This document shows positions 13,394 to 24,900 of a DNA stretch of 64,000 bases, one piece after another. The notes beneath the pieces are model-generated. The model saw only the letters and a program-made list of their open reading frames with translations. It searched no databases and was not told the origin of the DNA. This stretch comes from Alentia gelatinosa. Taxonomy: Eukaryota; Annelida; Polychaeta; Phyllodocida; Polynoidae. Location: positions 107,863,125 to 107,927,124 of the forward strand of contig OX465581.1 in assembly GCA_950022655.1 (NCBI GenBank), in the 5' to 3' direction. The position numbers were made by a program, and so were the translations under genes. Each line of letters starts with the position of its first letter. The stretch's first letter is position 1.

Positions 13394-16300
13394 CTACCAG
13401 CCGCCTTTAATTCCAAATTTGGGGAAATCGACCTGTGAGATTTCTTTCCGGTTTTTGATATCGACCTTGGAGATCACAGACATTGGACTGCCCTTGGTTC
13501 TCAGCCAATCCTCCCTATAGGAAGACAGATAAATTTACTTACCATTATATGCTAGAAGTCAGATAGAAATTTCTGAAGAAGCAAGACTGGCAAATAGATG
13601 CACTGAGCAAAGTAATTTTTGAGGATTAAAACATTAAAGAAATATCATACACAAAAGCAGAGATACACGGAAGCATGGTAGAACATGTTATACTATGCTA
13701 CAAGCACTCGAACAGCAGAAACTTTATTAAACCTCTATTTACACAGAGAGTGAGGGGGAGTGATACGTACATCCGTCTGACGGCATTCTCGGGACCCTGG
13801 AGGACGCCTACCACCGTATCACGTTCCGTATTCTTCACCCATCCCACCAGGCCATACGATGTTGCAGTCTCTTGCGTGAACTAAGTTCAAGAACAAAATA
13901 AACAAATTGATTTAATAGTATCATTAGGATAATAATATCAGTGCAAATACTTCATAATAAAACAACAATGTGTCCTAACCCTTTAGCATACAGATACCAT
14001 AGGCACCGACCTACTCCCTGAGTTTGTAAATTGCTTGACCCAGATAGCCTTTGGTGTTCGCGTTTATAGTAAAACTGTGACTTTCCTCCTTTCTAATCTC
14101 TCAAAGGGTGATAAATCAGACAGCTGGAAAGCGTCATTAACATCCCCTATCGCCTGTAGTGATACCCTACACCATACCACATTCCTTGGGTGCCTTTAAG
14201 ACGAGATCTCTTGGGAAAAATGGGTGGTAATTTCAAATGTGTAGGGCGGCCGTTTTTGGGCGGATTGGACACTGCAGTGTGGCTCCAGACAGGCCGGTTT
14301 TGGGCGATTGAACAGCTGGGGCTGGGGGTGCGGCCGGTTTTGGGCGGATTGAACGCTAAAGGGTTCTAACTTCATTTATACCCTTCTATTGATAGCAGTG
14401 TAGCTGGTAATTTCTTATCTGGTGCCAGGCAATTCGTTTTTACTACATTGAAGGTATTAAGTATTTGAATGTTTCTCTCACTATAGTCCCTGGGTCAAGA
14501 CCCCAAATTTTCATTTCCGCTGCCCCCCCTCCCCTGGAAACATTTGTTTCATTGTTTTATTTTGTAGATCCATCCTTCTAGTTAACATTTCCACTTGTTG
14601 TCGCTCTGGCAAGTGGTCGGATTACCATGACAACAGCTGTTGAAGAGACCTCCCGTCAAAATGCATGAACCCCTATAATTCTTAGTGCTGAAAACCATTA
14701 CTTGGTTCTGTGTTCTTTTAGGTATTACAATGACTCATTAGATTAAACTTTGGTATTTGGGCTGCATATTCTGGTCCTTTGTGGACTCAGTACAGCAAAC
14801 AGAATCAAAATATGTCTTCTCAATGGCCTACAGCAGCCTTTTTCATGTGTGTACTATTAATGTCCCCTTTACACATCTGCAATTTTCCACATATTTGCTT
14901 CCTAAATAATTTAAAAACTATATAATCTTTTCATATGCAGTGTTTTGCTATCTGGCAATATTGTGGTATCCCTTAGGAACATTTTGAGGTATTTTAAGGG
15001 TTTTGTGATATCAGGTTCTAGGTATATTACCGATTTTGCTATCCCTGCTGCTAATTTGTTTGACATATCTGTGAATCAGTACTGAAGACATATGGTGTCT
15101 AAAGGCTATATGACCTTCATATATGCAGTTTTTCCTATGTTGCCATGTTCTGGCATCCCTTAGACACATTTTAAGCTATTGTTTAGTGTTCTGTGATCTC
15201 AGAATCCAGTTATATAATCAATCTTTCTATCACTACCACCACCATCATTTGACATTTTCAACACCCAGTTCCAATGACAGAGTGCCTGAAGGCTATAAAA
15301 ATAAATCTTTTCATATGCAGTTTTTTGCTATGTGGCCATATTGTGGCATCCTCTAGGAACATTTTGAGCTATTTTTAGTGTTTTGTGATATCAGGTTTCA
15401 GGTATAGTACTATACACCTATGCCACAAAATACTTCAAATACCAACCTCTGCTGTGCATTTGGTAGTTGACCCGTACCAGCATACTGTGCCAGTATGGGG
15501 CCGTACCACCATACTTTGAGGACTCAATCTGATTGGTTTAAAAAATCATCTGACTTATTCATGAAGTGATGCCATGGATGTTGCGATGCCTTATGCAAAC
15601 GATTAATGCACAATGTAAACAAAGTTGATCGTATGCAAAGATTTCTAGAAACATATGATATTTATATCTATGACTGAAATAGTGATTTACAGCCATCTAA
15701 CAACTAGCATGTGAAGCGTCTCTTCATATGAAGATACGTAGTAACACCAATGTGTATTAGCGGAAATACCAAACTAAATTATAAATAATGAAGATCCGGA
15801 CCAAAAAAAAGACAGAAATTGATAAATAATATCATGAAACTAATATTTGCAAAGAAAATAATTTTCTATGAGTTTGAATTCTATTAATGAAAATCTGGCT
15901 ATGAATATTGTGGTAAAGTACACTAGCAAATGGCCAAGGAACCAGCGTAAGTTCATAGCAGGAAGTGACTTCTGATAGTATATGTGTATATCGCGAAAGG
16001 GATTTAATGGCAGGCTTACCTTTCTAAAGAACACACCTGAAGCAGAAACATATACATTAGTTGATAATCTATATTACTATCTGTGTGGTAGTTATCATAG
16101 TATTGATCTACATAGTTGGACATTTAGGACGTAGCTTGACATAAACTCTACTGTAACAACAAATCTAATCAATAATCAAAAAGGCAATAGGCAATATTAA
16201 GAAATCATAAATATCATATTATCAGACACATCCCAAAGTAAATGCATGAAATCATATTGTTTAGTTATACGTTTTAAAGGTGCCACTGGAGAATCATCTC

Positions 16301-19300
16301 ACTTTTGATCTTTTCTATTATCATTATGATGTATCTTTATGATATCCAACAGTACTTATACTTCTATACTTATTTCTCTTAACCCTTTAAGGACGCATGA
16401 TGCCTGGAGGCATCACCTCACTAAAGACGCATGATGCCTGGAGGCATCACCGGACTAAAGACGCATGATGCCTTGAGGCATCATTGTCCCAATATTAACA
16501 AAAATGTTTTAACAAAGAAATAATAGAGCAATATTCATGAAATCTTCAGAAAATGTAGATATAACATCATATTTAGTATTTCTATTAAAAAGAAATAAAA
16601 TATTTATGATTATGTATCATATTGCATGATTGCAAACTTGGATATCAGTTTTAACTATTATGTGGCCGTCCTCTAGCCAAACAGACTGCCACCAGCACCT
16701 GTCCTTATGGAAGTAGCTAGGCCCCAAGCAGCCATCCTTAAAGGGTTAAGCTTGTCTTAGTGCAAATCCTTATTGCCCTGTTTTGTAGTTTCTGTAATTT
16801 TCTTAGTAAATAAGCAACAATGGTCAAATATAGGCACTATCAAGGTTTTGTAGACACTGATACTTATATTCTCACTAATATATCCACGAATTTTTTACAG
16901 CTGGTATAGTCGTTGATTTACTTTACAAGAGGTGTCGCTAATAGCATTCTTCAAGGTTAGACAACAGTCAATAGTAACACCAAGATACCTAAAAGAATAA
17001 CATTGTGGGATAACTTTTCCATTTACATAAATATGATCACCTCCCAAAATATATTCATTTGAGGCCTATAGGGGGCTTCGATCCAAAAATACACAATTTT
17101 GTCTTCTTTTCATTTACCTTCATGAAATTATTTTTACACCAATCTTCAAGTAAACCTGCATCATGCTGTAGACGATTAAGACTACTAATTATATTATTGT
17201 CACAGGTATATGAGACAAGATCGTCCACGTAAAATATATGACTCCAAAAAAGTTTTTTTAAATCATCAATAAAACAGTTCAAAAGTAAAGGTCCCAATAT
17301 ACTACCTTGTGGTACTCCTACTTTGTTAGGAAGCCTAGAGGACAGAGAACTGCGGACTCTAGTGTGCTGTGTCCTACAGCTTAGGTAGCTATCTATGCAA
17401 CTAGTCAAATTATTACTTATTTTAAATTCTTTTTTAAGTTTTTGAATTATCAATTTTATATTTACACAGTCAAAAGCCTTGCTAAAATCTATAAAAAGAC
17501 AGTGAGTCAAACGTTTATTATCCCTATGGCTGTAAAGATCAATGACCAGGCGCATGACTGCATCCGTTGTCCCTCGTTCACTCCTAAAACCACATTGATT
17601 CTCATAAAAAGGACCTTTTATTTCTATAAAATTTGATATATATTGGTGTAAAATGCGTTCAAACATCTTGCCTGGTGTGTAAAGGAGAGAAATGGGTCTC
17701 CAATCTCCTGGAGAGAGCATTGCTTATTTTCGGAATCGGGATAATAGTAGCTTGTGACCAAGATTTTGGGAAAGTAGTATAATCAACAAGATTTTGAAAA
17801 AAGGGCACGTAGTTGGTCATAAAGAACATAAAATGCATCTTGTAAGACCATAGAATTAATTCCTGGTGTTCCACTTGACATCAATATTTGGTCTAGCTGT
17901 ATTTCAATTCTCCCTAAGCAATTAGTATTATCGTTTAAAGTCTCTCCATGATTTGTAGTATTATTTCTGACATTTTTCGATTCTGAATCGTCTTTGTTAT
18001 GCGGACCGTGAATTCCATCATCCTCTCCAACCATAACAAAATGCATGTTTAAGAAGTCTACTATTTCTTGGCCCTCATGGTATATATCATATCATCAGTT
18101 TCATCGTATAACTTTGCCATTTGTATGTTTCTCTGTGGATCGTATAGGTCCTTTATGTTATTCCAGAAATTCTGGGGGTTATTTTTAGAGCTGTTAAGTT
18201 TTTCTTTCCAGTAATTCTGCTTAGCCTTCTTTATCTATGAGTTTATCACATTCTTTATCCTTTTGAGGTCTTTGCGGGTAATTGATTCAGGACTTTACAT
18301 GCTCAATCATAAGGTTCAAAATATCTTCTGTAAGCCATTCAGCTCGTTTTTGCTTAAATTTAAATGTTCACCTAGATTTGTTACCATTGACAATCAAATC
18401 AATATTGCCAACTAAATTAATGAAGACTAAAATCTAATTAACCAGTCTTTGTGACCACACAATGTCAGTTGGCACTATCTTTCTTCATATGTTTTGGCCT
18501 GTATACTATAAACATCTGCAGTAGAGGCCAATCTCTTTGACCAATGTAATCAAATTTATGGACACCAATGGAACACCTCTTTTACACTCACCTTAAAATC
18601 ATTGTAGATCTATTACAAAATTTGTTTTTATCACAGGAGGGCCAGTAGCTGTTGTGCTAATGTAGGAATATGCATAATTATCACAAAAAATGCCATAGAA
18701 GAAGGTCTTACAAAGGTTAGAAAATCACTGGTTCTGATACCAGTTACTACATGGGTAGAGTGCAGGTTTTGATGTCTTCTGAGGATGTCCTAACAGTTAA
18801 GTAATACATTCTCATAGTAAATTGCTTGTTGAATTTGTGGTGTTGGAGGATATCTGCTAGCAAACTAAGGGTCATGAATAAGCAATTGAAAGTATCATCT
18901 CTTGGATAATGTTCCTGCAGTGATTTGGGAGATTGTTGAGTGAATTTCATCAAAATACACATTCATCACAGCAACTGTCATTTACCTTACATTTTCTTCA
19001 GGCAGCTGTTGTTATATCAGGGTTTATTTGTTGAAAACATGTACCTATATGGGGACATTACAGATTACTCAGGACATAAATGACAATACAAGGACCTGCA
19101 ATAACCGTGTGATACTCTCTGCCTCAATAGGCCAACAATTTTACAGCTAACTTTAGTAAGATAATTGCTCCAAAACATTGCACTGAACATTATCTCAGAA
19201 AATCTCTTGCATGGCAGATCACTAGGGGACGGCTATATTTATAATCAGCAAAACTCATAATTTGAGTTTGTAATGATGTGATATAACACATAATTCTAAA

Positions 19301-21208
19301 TTTATTTTTTAAGTTACTTTTTCTGTCTGAACTCTAATATCTGTTGGTGTGACACAGGGTTGCCGCGCATCTTGCCAGGCAACCATAGGGGGACAGGTAT
19401 GACATCATTTGATGATGTCACACCCACCAGTGCACTTGGTTACGGTGGTTAGGTACAGTTCTTAACTCAAGGTAGCATCAAGCTAGGGGACAGACTTAGC
19501 CTCGTCTTACATATAATTCTAAATATTCTATTTCTTTTGAACTGGAACATGAAACATGATGTCATATCTACATCTTGTGAACATTTTATGAATATTGCTG
19601 TTATTTCTTCATTAAAACATATATTTTTAATATTGGAACAATGATGACTCAAGGCATCAGGTGTCTTTAGTGCAGTGATGTCTCCAGGCATCATGCATCC
19701 TTAAAGGGTTAATACGATGGGCCCCCACTCCACAGCCTTGGCACTGCCAGGTGTTACAGTATCTCACTTATCATCTTTTCTGCCACAATCACCACACTAA
19801 GATATAATACCGGTATATATACAGTAAAACCCCGCTTAAGGGGCACCCTCTGTTCCGGGCCAATTGTCCCCTTAAGCGGGGTGCCCCTTAAGCGGGGTTT
19901 TCAGTCTGGTTTTACAATAGAGAATACCTACGTAAATGAAGGAAACAATGGTTATTAGGTTAAAAGGTTTATCAATAGCACATAAATAAGCAAATAAATA
20001 TAAATTATATAATATAAATGAATATAAATGTACACAAACAAAATTTTAAAAATAGATAATAGAGGTTGAAGGTGGATATGCCTTGCTTGTGAAATTCGCT
20101 CCTTTTTATACCCCCGGTCAATGCCCCCTCAGCTACAGCTAACCTGTAAGCGGACCTCTAACCCCCTACCTTCAACGGGCGCGAAAGTCACTCACACTAA
20201 CACCCACTCACTGTGGCCCGCCCAGAGCCGCTGGAGATGTGGTCATTACAGTGAAAAAAAAACACTCTGGCCGCCCGGGCCCGCACGAGAATGCTCAGTC
20301 TATTGTTCTGGTTGCGACAACTGTCTGTCCCGTACAAACGGGCACCATAATCTTGGATTTTCAGTGTTTTTGATATGATGTCCTTCCAAACTGTCCCCTT
20401 GAGCAGGGTTTTAAGCATTTCTGTACCGAAAAACTGTCCCCTAAAGCGGGGTGGCCCGCAGAAGCTGGGTGTCTTTAAGCGGGGTTAAAATAAACTCTTA
20501 ATAGTGGGAAAAATTTCTGTTCCGAGCAAATTGTCCCCTGAAGCGGGGTGTCACGGAAGAGGGGTTTTACTGTACATGTATGTATATTTTTAAATTCTGC
20601 TGGAAAAATCGGCCCTTTGAAGTTGTATAGATTATCCAAAACACACAGTTCTAGAACCTCCTATGAATCGCATAGGTGAATCTCAAAAACGTAAATCATT
20701 GAAATTGAAATGCCAAAAATCCCGAAATAAAATGTGTTCCCAGGCAAATAACTCTCTAAATAAAATGCACCCCTCCATGCTCCAGGTAAATACCTCTAAA
20801 TAACCACAACCCCCCCCCCCCGGCAAATACCTCTGAATAAATCCCCCCCCCCCCCAAGGCAAATAACTCTTAATAAAATACCCCCCCCCCCCCCCTTCCC
20901 CGGCAAACTAGTGCCGACAGGAGATTGTGACCAGGTGGGGCGGGTGGGAAGGTGGTAGCGGGTTGCGGTTTTTGGCATCGGTGGCGAGCGCAAGCAGCCG
21001 ACGGGGGAAATTATGACCGAGGCGGTGAGTGATTGTGGGAAGGGGTGGTGCAAGTGACGCGTGCACGTTCAGAATAATTTTGTATGAAGTGACATTTATC
21101 CAGTAAATGGGGCTCTATCCCATAAAATAGGCGCTTACCTTGCACCTTTCCGAAAACTTCGTATTCGACAGATACCAATCGAGTACTCGACGCCGCCATA
21201 TTGCCCAT
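13394..21208 (-). CDS. ACYP: Acylphosphatase, complete, four coding exons including a 17-nt microexon
   Basis: Exons in minus-strand order are 21208-21139, 16036-16020, 13880-13771 and 13514-13394 (stop TAG). They total 318 nt, or 105 residues, against 98-99 in vertebrates. Phases fit at every junction. Exon 1 ends EYEVFGKVQG; the microexon adds VFFRK; exon 3 contains GLVGWVKNTERDTV and exon 4 WLRTKGSP. Together these rebuild the family signature GKVQGVFFR with the phosphate-binding Arg, and the GWVKNT motif with the catalytic Asn. From family knowledge, the enzyme hydrolyses acyl phosphates such as 1,3-bisphosphoglycerate in the cytosol. Two candidate starts lie three codons apart (21208 and 21199); the second sits in AATATGGCGGC, a YY1-like context. 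Introns hold a LINE fragment and several MITEs. It is transcribed away from NDUFA12. Confidence 0.93.
13979..14363. mobile_element. MITE with CCCTTTAGC ends and three internal direct repeats
   Basis: The ends are inverted (CCCTTTAGC on the left, GCTAAAGGG on the right). The right third contains three copies of a 20-odd-bp unit built on GGCCGGTTTTGGGCGGATTG. The flanks (CTAA and TTCTAA) are not a clean TTAA duplication. The ends resemble the piggyBac-like MITEs at 16383 and 34643 but the interior is different. It lies in the last-but-one acylphosphatase intron. Confidence 0.6.
14364..14929. other. Intronic sequence of the acylphosphatase gene
   Basis: This lies between a MITE and a tandem repeat, with no feature I can identify. 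Confidence 0.5.
14930..15420. repeat. Tandem repeat, about 190-bp unit, nearly three copies
   Basis: The phrase TCATATGCAG followed by TTTTGCTATGTGGC and GGCATCC...TAGGAACATTTTGAG occurs near 14931, 15119 and 15311. The spacings are 188 and 192 bp. Copies differ by scattered substitutions and small indels; the third is partial and ends near the phrase GATATCAGGTT. It lies in the intron between the acylphosphatase microexon and exon 3. Confidence 0.75.
16020..16036 (-). other. ACYP: 17-nt microexon of acylphosphatase
   Basis: The minus strand reads ...TTCAG, then GTGTGTTCTTTAGAAAG, then GTAAGC. The exon supplies the last two bases of a Gly codon, then Val-Phe-Phe-Arg-Lys. It enters in phase 1 and leaves in phase 0, exactly bridging exon 1 (ending in phase 1) and exon 3 (starting TTC ACG). 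Without it the frame is lost and the active-site Arg is missing, which makes it convincing despite its size. Confidence 0.9.
16383..16745 (+). mobile_element. piggyBac-like MITE, copy A
   Basis: The element is 363 bp, flanked by TTAA at 16379-16382 and 16746-16749. Terminal inverted repeats start CCCTTTAAGGACG and end CATCCTTAAAGGG. Near the left end are three copies of the near-palindrome GATGCCTGGAGGCATC (last copy CCTTGAGG), spaced about 30 bp. The right end carries a CTCTAGCCA...CTGCCACCAGCACCTGTCC region shared with copies B and C. There is no coding capacity. TTAA sites and CCC...GGG ends are typical of the piggyBac superfamily. Confidence 0.85.
16780..18345 (-). mobile_element. Degenerate LINE (non-LTR retrotransposon) reverse transcriptase
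   Basis: Read on the minus strand, pieces of one ORF appear in order: an EN-RT linker near 18345-18070 (NYWKEKLNSSKNNPQNFWNN), an RT core at 17720-17055 with RPISLL, GFRSERGTTDA, FIDFSKAFD, GVPQGSILGPLL and YVDD, then a thumb region at about 17040-16790 (FRYLGVTID). Frameshifts between about 17700 and 17800, a stop in the linker and one in the thumb make it dead. The motif set points to the Jockey/CR1/L2 side of LINEs rather than RTE. The endonuclease part is missing, so the copy is 5'-truncated. It lies in acylphosphatase intron 1, same strand, next to MITE copy A. Confidence 0.88.
18346..19364. other. Intronic sequence of the acylphosphatase gene
   Basis: There is no recognisable gene or repeat boundary in this AT-rich intron segment. 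Part may be older LINE sequence upstream of the recognisable RT. Confidence 0.4.
19419..19515 (+). repeat. Dispersed repeat with GGTTACGGTGGTTAGG core, copy 1
   Basis: The core GTGCACTTGGTTACGGTGGT is followed by TAGG, CAGTTCT and AAGGTAGCATC. It is repeated with differences at 52501-52590 and 53632-53728. Copies 1 and 3 also share GATGTCAC upstream and GCCTCGTC downstream. It is an unclassified short interspersed repeat. Confidence 0.65.
19505..19708 (-). mobile_element. piggyBac-like MITE, truncated copy D
   Basis: The right end is CATCCTTAAAGGG followed by TTAA (19709-19712), preceded by two degenerate palindrome units (ATGACTCAAGGCATC and GATGTCTCCAGGCATC). The middle matches the ATTTCTTTTGAA region of copy C. 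The other end is lost into the dispersed repeat at 19419-19515. Orientation is opposite to copy A. Confidence 0.65.
19822..20572. mobile_element. TA-flanked MITE with CAGTAAAACCCCGC ends (copy 2)
   Basis: The left end is CAGTAAAACCCCGCTTAAGG. The right end is its inverse with changes, finishing GGGGTTTTACTG. TA flanks both sides. The interior repeats TGTCCCCTTAAGCGGGGTG at least four times near the two ends. There is no transposase ORF. The ends are similar to those of pogo/Tigger-type non-autonomous elements. It lies in acylphosphatase intron 1. Confidence 0.75.
20735..20905. repeat. C-rich degenerate tandem repeat
   Basis: Four or more imperfect units of about 45 bp of the form GGCAAATA-ACTCT-AATAAA followed by a run of C (up to 15). 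The minus strand is G-rich with closely spaced long G runs. The units are related in style, if not ancestry, to C-rich patches at 23530-23700, 25350-25366 and 47190-47345. Confidence 0.7.
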
Positions 21209-21945
21209 TGATGTAGCTGGTTCCCGGTCACAGCGACTGACTACAAGTTCATAGCAACGTCTCTCAATGTTCAATCCAGGAACCAGCGTCAGTTGCAGAG
21301 TACACTGCACCGCTCTAGTTTATCGCACCGCTGTGATGCGAAAATCGGTTACCTTGCGAAATTCCGCTTTTATCGCCCACTCTACTCGCGCATGCGTGTG
21401 GAGATGTTCTTCCGCTCAGATTTCACGGACTATTCTGGCTACACTGGCCACCAGAGCAGACGTTTATTCTCAATCTATATTCTGGCTGCATATTAGCCGT
21501 CATATCGACGTCATATGACGTCATAACGTTATTATTTAACACTGGGCACCAGAGCAGACGTTTGCTACGCACGTTAGTCGCAGCTTAGCGAAGACTGGGG
21601 TTGGTTGCCAATCTTGCGCTAGCGCTGCGAAAGATCTGGGGGAGAGTGTACAAACTAGGATGAGAAAGCCCGATGATTTCCGCACTCTCCAATCGTGAAA
21701 TTCATCACTGCGCATGCTCATGGGCGATAAAAGCGGAATTTCGCAAGGTAACCAATTTTCGCATCACACCGCAAAAACTCTTTGCCGTTGTAGTTTGCTC
21801 GAGCGTTGCAGTGTATTTGCAGAGTCACACTGCACCGCTAGAGCAACCTCCAGAAACAGGTTTTGCGGAGCGATAAACCGGAGCGGCGCAGTGTGTTGCA
21901 GAGTACGCTGAATGACCTTGACATTGGAACAACCCAAGGAGCAAG
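21209..21945. promoter_or_regulatory. Shared upstream region of divergent acylphosphatase and NDUFA12 genes
   Basis: This region holds 737 bp between the two start codons, with higher GC and CpG content than the surroundings. It contains two motifs resembling the NRF1 site (YGCGCAYGCGCR): CGCGCATGCGTG at 21387-21398 and TGCGCATGC at 21709-21717. It also contains a 46-bp inverted repeat and a direct repeat (CACCAGAGCAGACGTTT near 21448 and 21545). In vertebrates NRF1 drives many nuclear genes for mitochondrial proteins, so a site before NDUFA12 is plausible. Bidirectional promoter activity is an inference from the geometry. Confidence 0.55.
21334..21766. repeat. 46-bp inverted repeat in the divergent promoter
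   Basis: The arms are 21334-21379 and 21721-21766. They match over 46 bp with a single mismatch (ATCGG versus ATTGG), and similarity continues weakly outward (CGCACCGCTG/CACACCGC). The inner side of each arm leads to a GCGCATGC motif. About 340 bp separate the arms. It could be a foldback MITE or a duplicated and inverted promoter element. Confidence 0.85.
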
Positions 21946-24900
21946 ATGTCACGGTATCTGGAGAAATTCAGGAACTTTAGACAGATAATTAAGGACAATG
22001 GGGGATTAAAGGCATCGTATCTTGCACTTTACAGGTATGTAGCTAACAGTTTGCGGACATGTCAAGAATGAAACTTATTTAGTTCTGTGTGCGTGCAGCC
22101 AGCACAAATTGTATCTTTACGCAAAGCACGATTCGCCACTGCCACTGCCATTGCTTTGACAGGGCCTGGAGACAACAATAACTCGAGGCAAGGTCAAAAC
22201 ACAGAATATGCTGCGAGTTTTTAAAACCAATGTAGTTAATTTTCGTAAATAAGATGTTGTAAAAAGGTTTGGGGGTATACGTACGAATAGGAGATAAGTC
22301 GGCTGCAAGTGGAATTTGGCCCACAACTTGTGGCACAAAACTGAGTAGGCCTAGTCCGAGAGGCTCTGAGTCTGAGTCAGAGCCTCTCGGACTACTCAGT
22401 TTTGTGACTGTGAAGCGGTGCAGACAGTCAGAGAGCAGTCCCATAGAGTTCTGGGTTAACAGGTCGACCAAAAATGTACATCTCAGCTCAGCAGCTGTTT
22501 TCCTTATAGATATAGATTGAATCTTTCTGGTAAAACATTTCCTGAGGCAAAATGACAGCAATCTCCTACCTTTGCATTAGTTCTAAGAAATAGAACAGCC
22601 AGTGTTTGTAAAATCCATGTCAATGCATTCTGCAAGCGTCAAAAATAACAAAAAGACGAAACCAGCTTATCAAATATGGCCGACATGAGTTGGAAGTGTT
22701 GAAATGTGGTTAAATGAGTTGTACAGAAAGGCTCCTGAAAGTAACACAAAGGAACAAAACAGAAGTTTTATCATCAAAAAGGAATTATTATGCATTTCTG
22801 AAGGTAAGGGAGCATTTATATGCACTTCCATTGATAGGATTACTCAGAACAAAGGAAGTGATTTTCTGTAATATGGGAATAAGCGGTTGTGCTCTCTGAC
22901 TGTCCGCTAGGCAGTCAAAGTCTCTCGGACTAAAAACTGAGTCGCCACGCTACGGATGGGTACGACGTTTACGCTATGAAAATTGGAGGGTTTAAATTGG
23001 ACACACAACGTCACAATGTGACAACCCAGTAAAAAGTGCTATGGTATTCTAAGGTATTCTATCAGAATACTTAATACGTTTATTATTTTGTGTTCATGAT
23101 TAGGCCACTCAACAAAAAAAACTTGTTTCTCATCACCGCGCGCATCAGAAAAAACGATTTTAGAAGATTTTTTTTTTTTTTTTTTTTTAAATAGATGAAC
23201 CTTGATAGAAATTTTGAAAGGTATGTGTATTTAGTATCAAATTAAAGCTCTTGATGTCAGGGATGCATTAAATGTAAAGCCAGTAAAAATCTGGAAACCC
23301 CGCGTAAGCAGGCACCCTGCGTAAGCAGCCACTCTGGCCCGGATCAGAGGGTGTCCGCTTATGAGCGGTTTTACTGTATGTCTGCCATCTTTGATATAGC
23401 AAAAAAAAAAAAAAAAAAAAAAAAAAGCGCCCTCGTCATATTTTTCATGGCTTGGTGATGAGAAACAATTTTTTTTTTTTTAGTGGCCTTAAGCGTGGGT
23501 TTTGTTTGTCGAATCCTTGAAAACGAAGCACCCCCCTTGAGAATACTTCAAAATAAAGTGCCCCCAGGCAAATACTGTGGTATCTATTATCCCTACAGTT
23601 TTTGGAACTACAATCGGTCCAAAAAAAGTTGGCCCCCATGGGAATACAAAAAAAAAGAATTGCCCCCACCACCTTGGAATTCCCCAAAAAAGTTGTACAC
23701 ACAATATTTCCTTCATAAAAATTGCTTGAAAATGAAAAAAAGAAACAAGTAGCAAATAAACATCTGTTGTTGACGGAACGGCACCAATGCAAAAAAGACA
23801 AAGTTTGGGGGAATCTGGAGCAGGACTGAAACACACACTACATGGAGGCCAGTTTCAATCTCAGTCATTGCACAACCTGAGTCACCTCTGGTGGAGAGGC
23901 GCTAGCAGTTGCACCAATGGCAACCAATAGTGGATGATGTCAGCCCTTAGGTATTCCTTGGCCAGTTTTACAGGAGAGTCAGTGGAGAACCTATATATGA
24001 AAGGTTCCTGTGTCCTGCTTTAACTTATGAATTTGAATCATATATATGATTTAAATGATCAATTTACCTTACAACTGACAATTTAAAATTGTTGCTGTAG
24101 AAAGTATATGGTAGTGGTCACATTTCTGATGGTACATACTGATATGTGCAATAATAATTGAAATTTGCTCTTTTGGAACACTGCCCAGATCTTGTTGTTT
24201 GAAATATTATTTCTGGTCTAAACACACTCTCTTCATCGAATGAGGAATAATCATCTTCTGAAGATATTTCTTGTATGAGTTATAGGTAACTTATGGTGTT
24301 CCAAGTATATATATAGACTACTGCTACTGACAGTTGGTCAAGCTTGATAGTGTGATAGCATCAAGCACAATGCCAACTGGTTGAATTTGGCTGCACTACT
24401 ATACGATGCTATGATGACAGTTGGAGTTGATGCTCCTAGTCTCTATAGTTGTAAGATTCTGCTAATGTTCTAACCCAAAATCAGGGATGCAACCCCTGCC
24501 AAATCGAGGCTGTAGTTGGCAGCTAGCAGACATGCTGGAAGCCACCATCTCTCCTGTATCCATATAATCAATCATAAAGCTTGACTACCTAGAACCTAAT
24601 TCTCACTGAAGTCACTTATTGAGACTTGGTTGTTCACATTCAAATATCCAGCTGCAACTGCTTTCTTGATTTGTGCCATCAGTTGGTAGTTATCAGGCTC
24701 CCTTGCAGGATCTTGTTGGACCTATACTGTTTCTTGTAGCATTATTATTGACATGCAAATACAGACATTCTGGCAATTTGCTATAGTCTATTATGGTGTG
24801 TGGGATCCTTGGTATGAGTAGATCAATCCATGGTGTGGCACTACAGAAGGTAGACAAAGTCCCATTTTTTGCATGCAGAACCCCTTTAAGTACTCAATGT

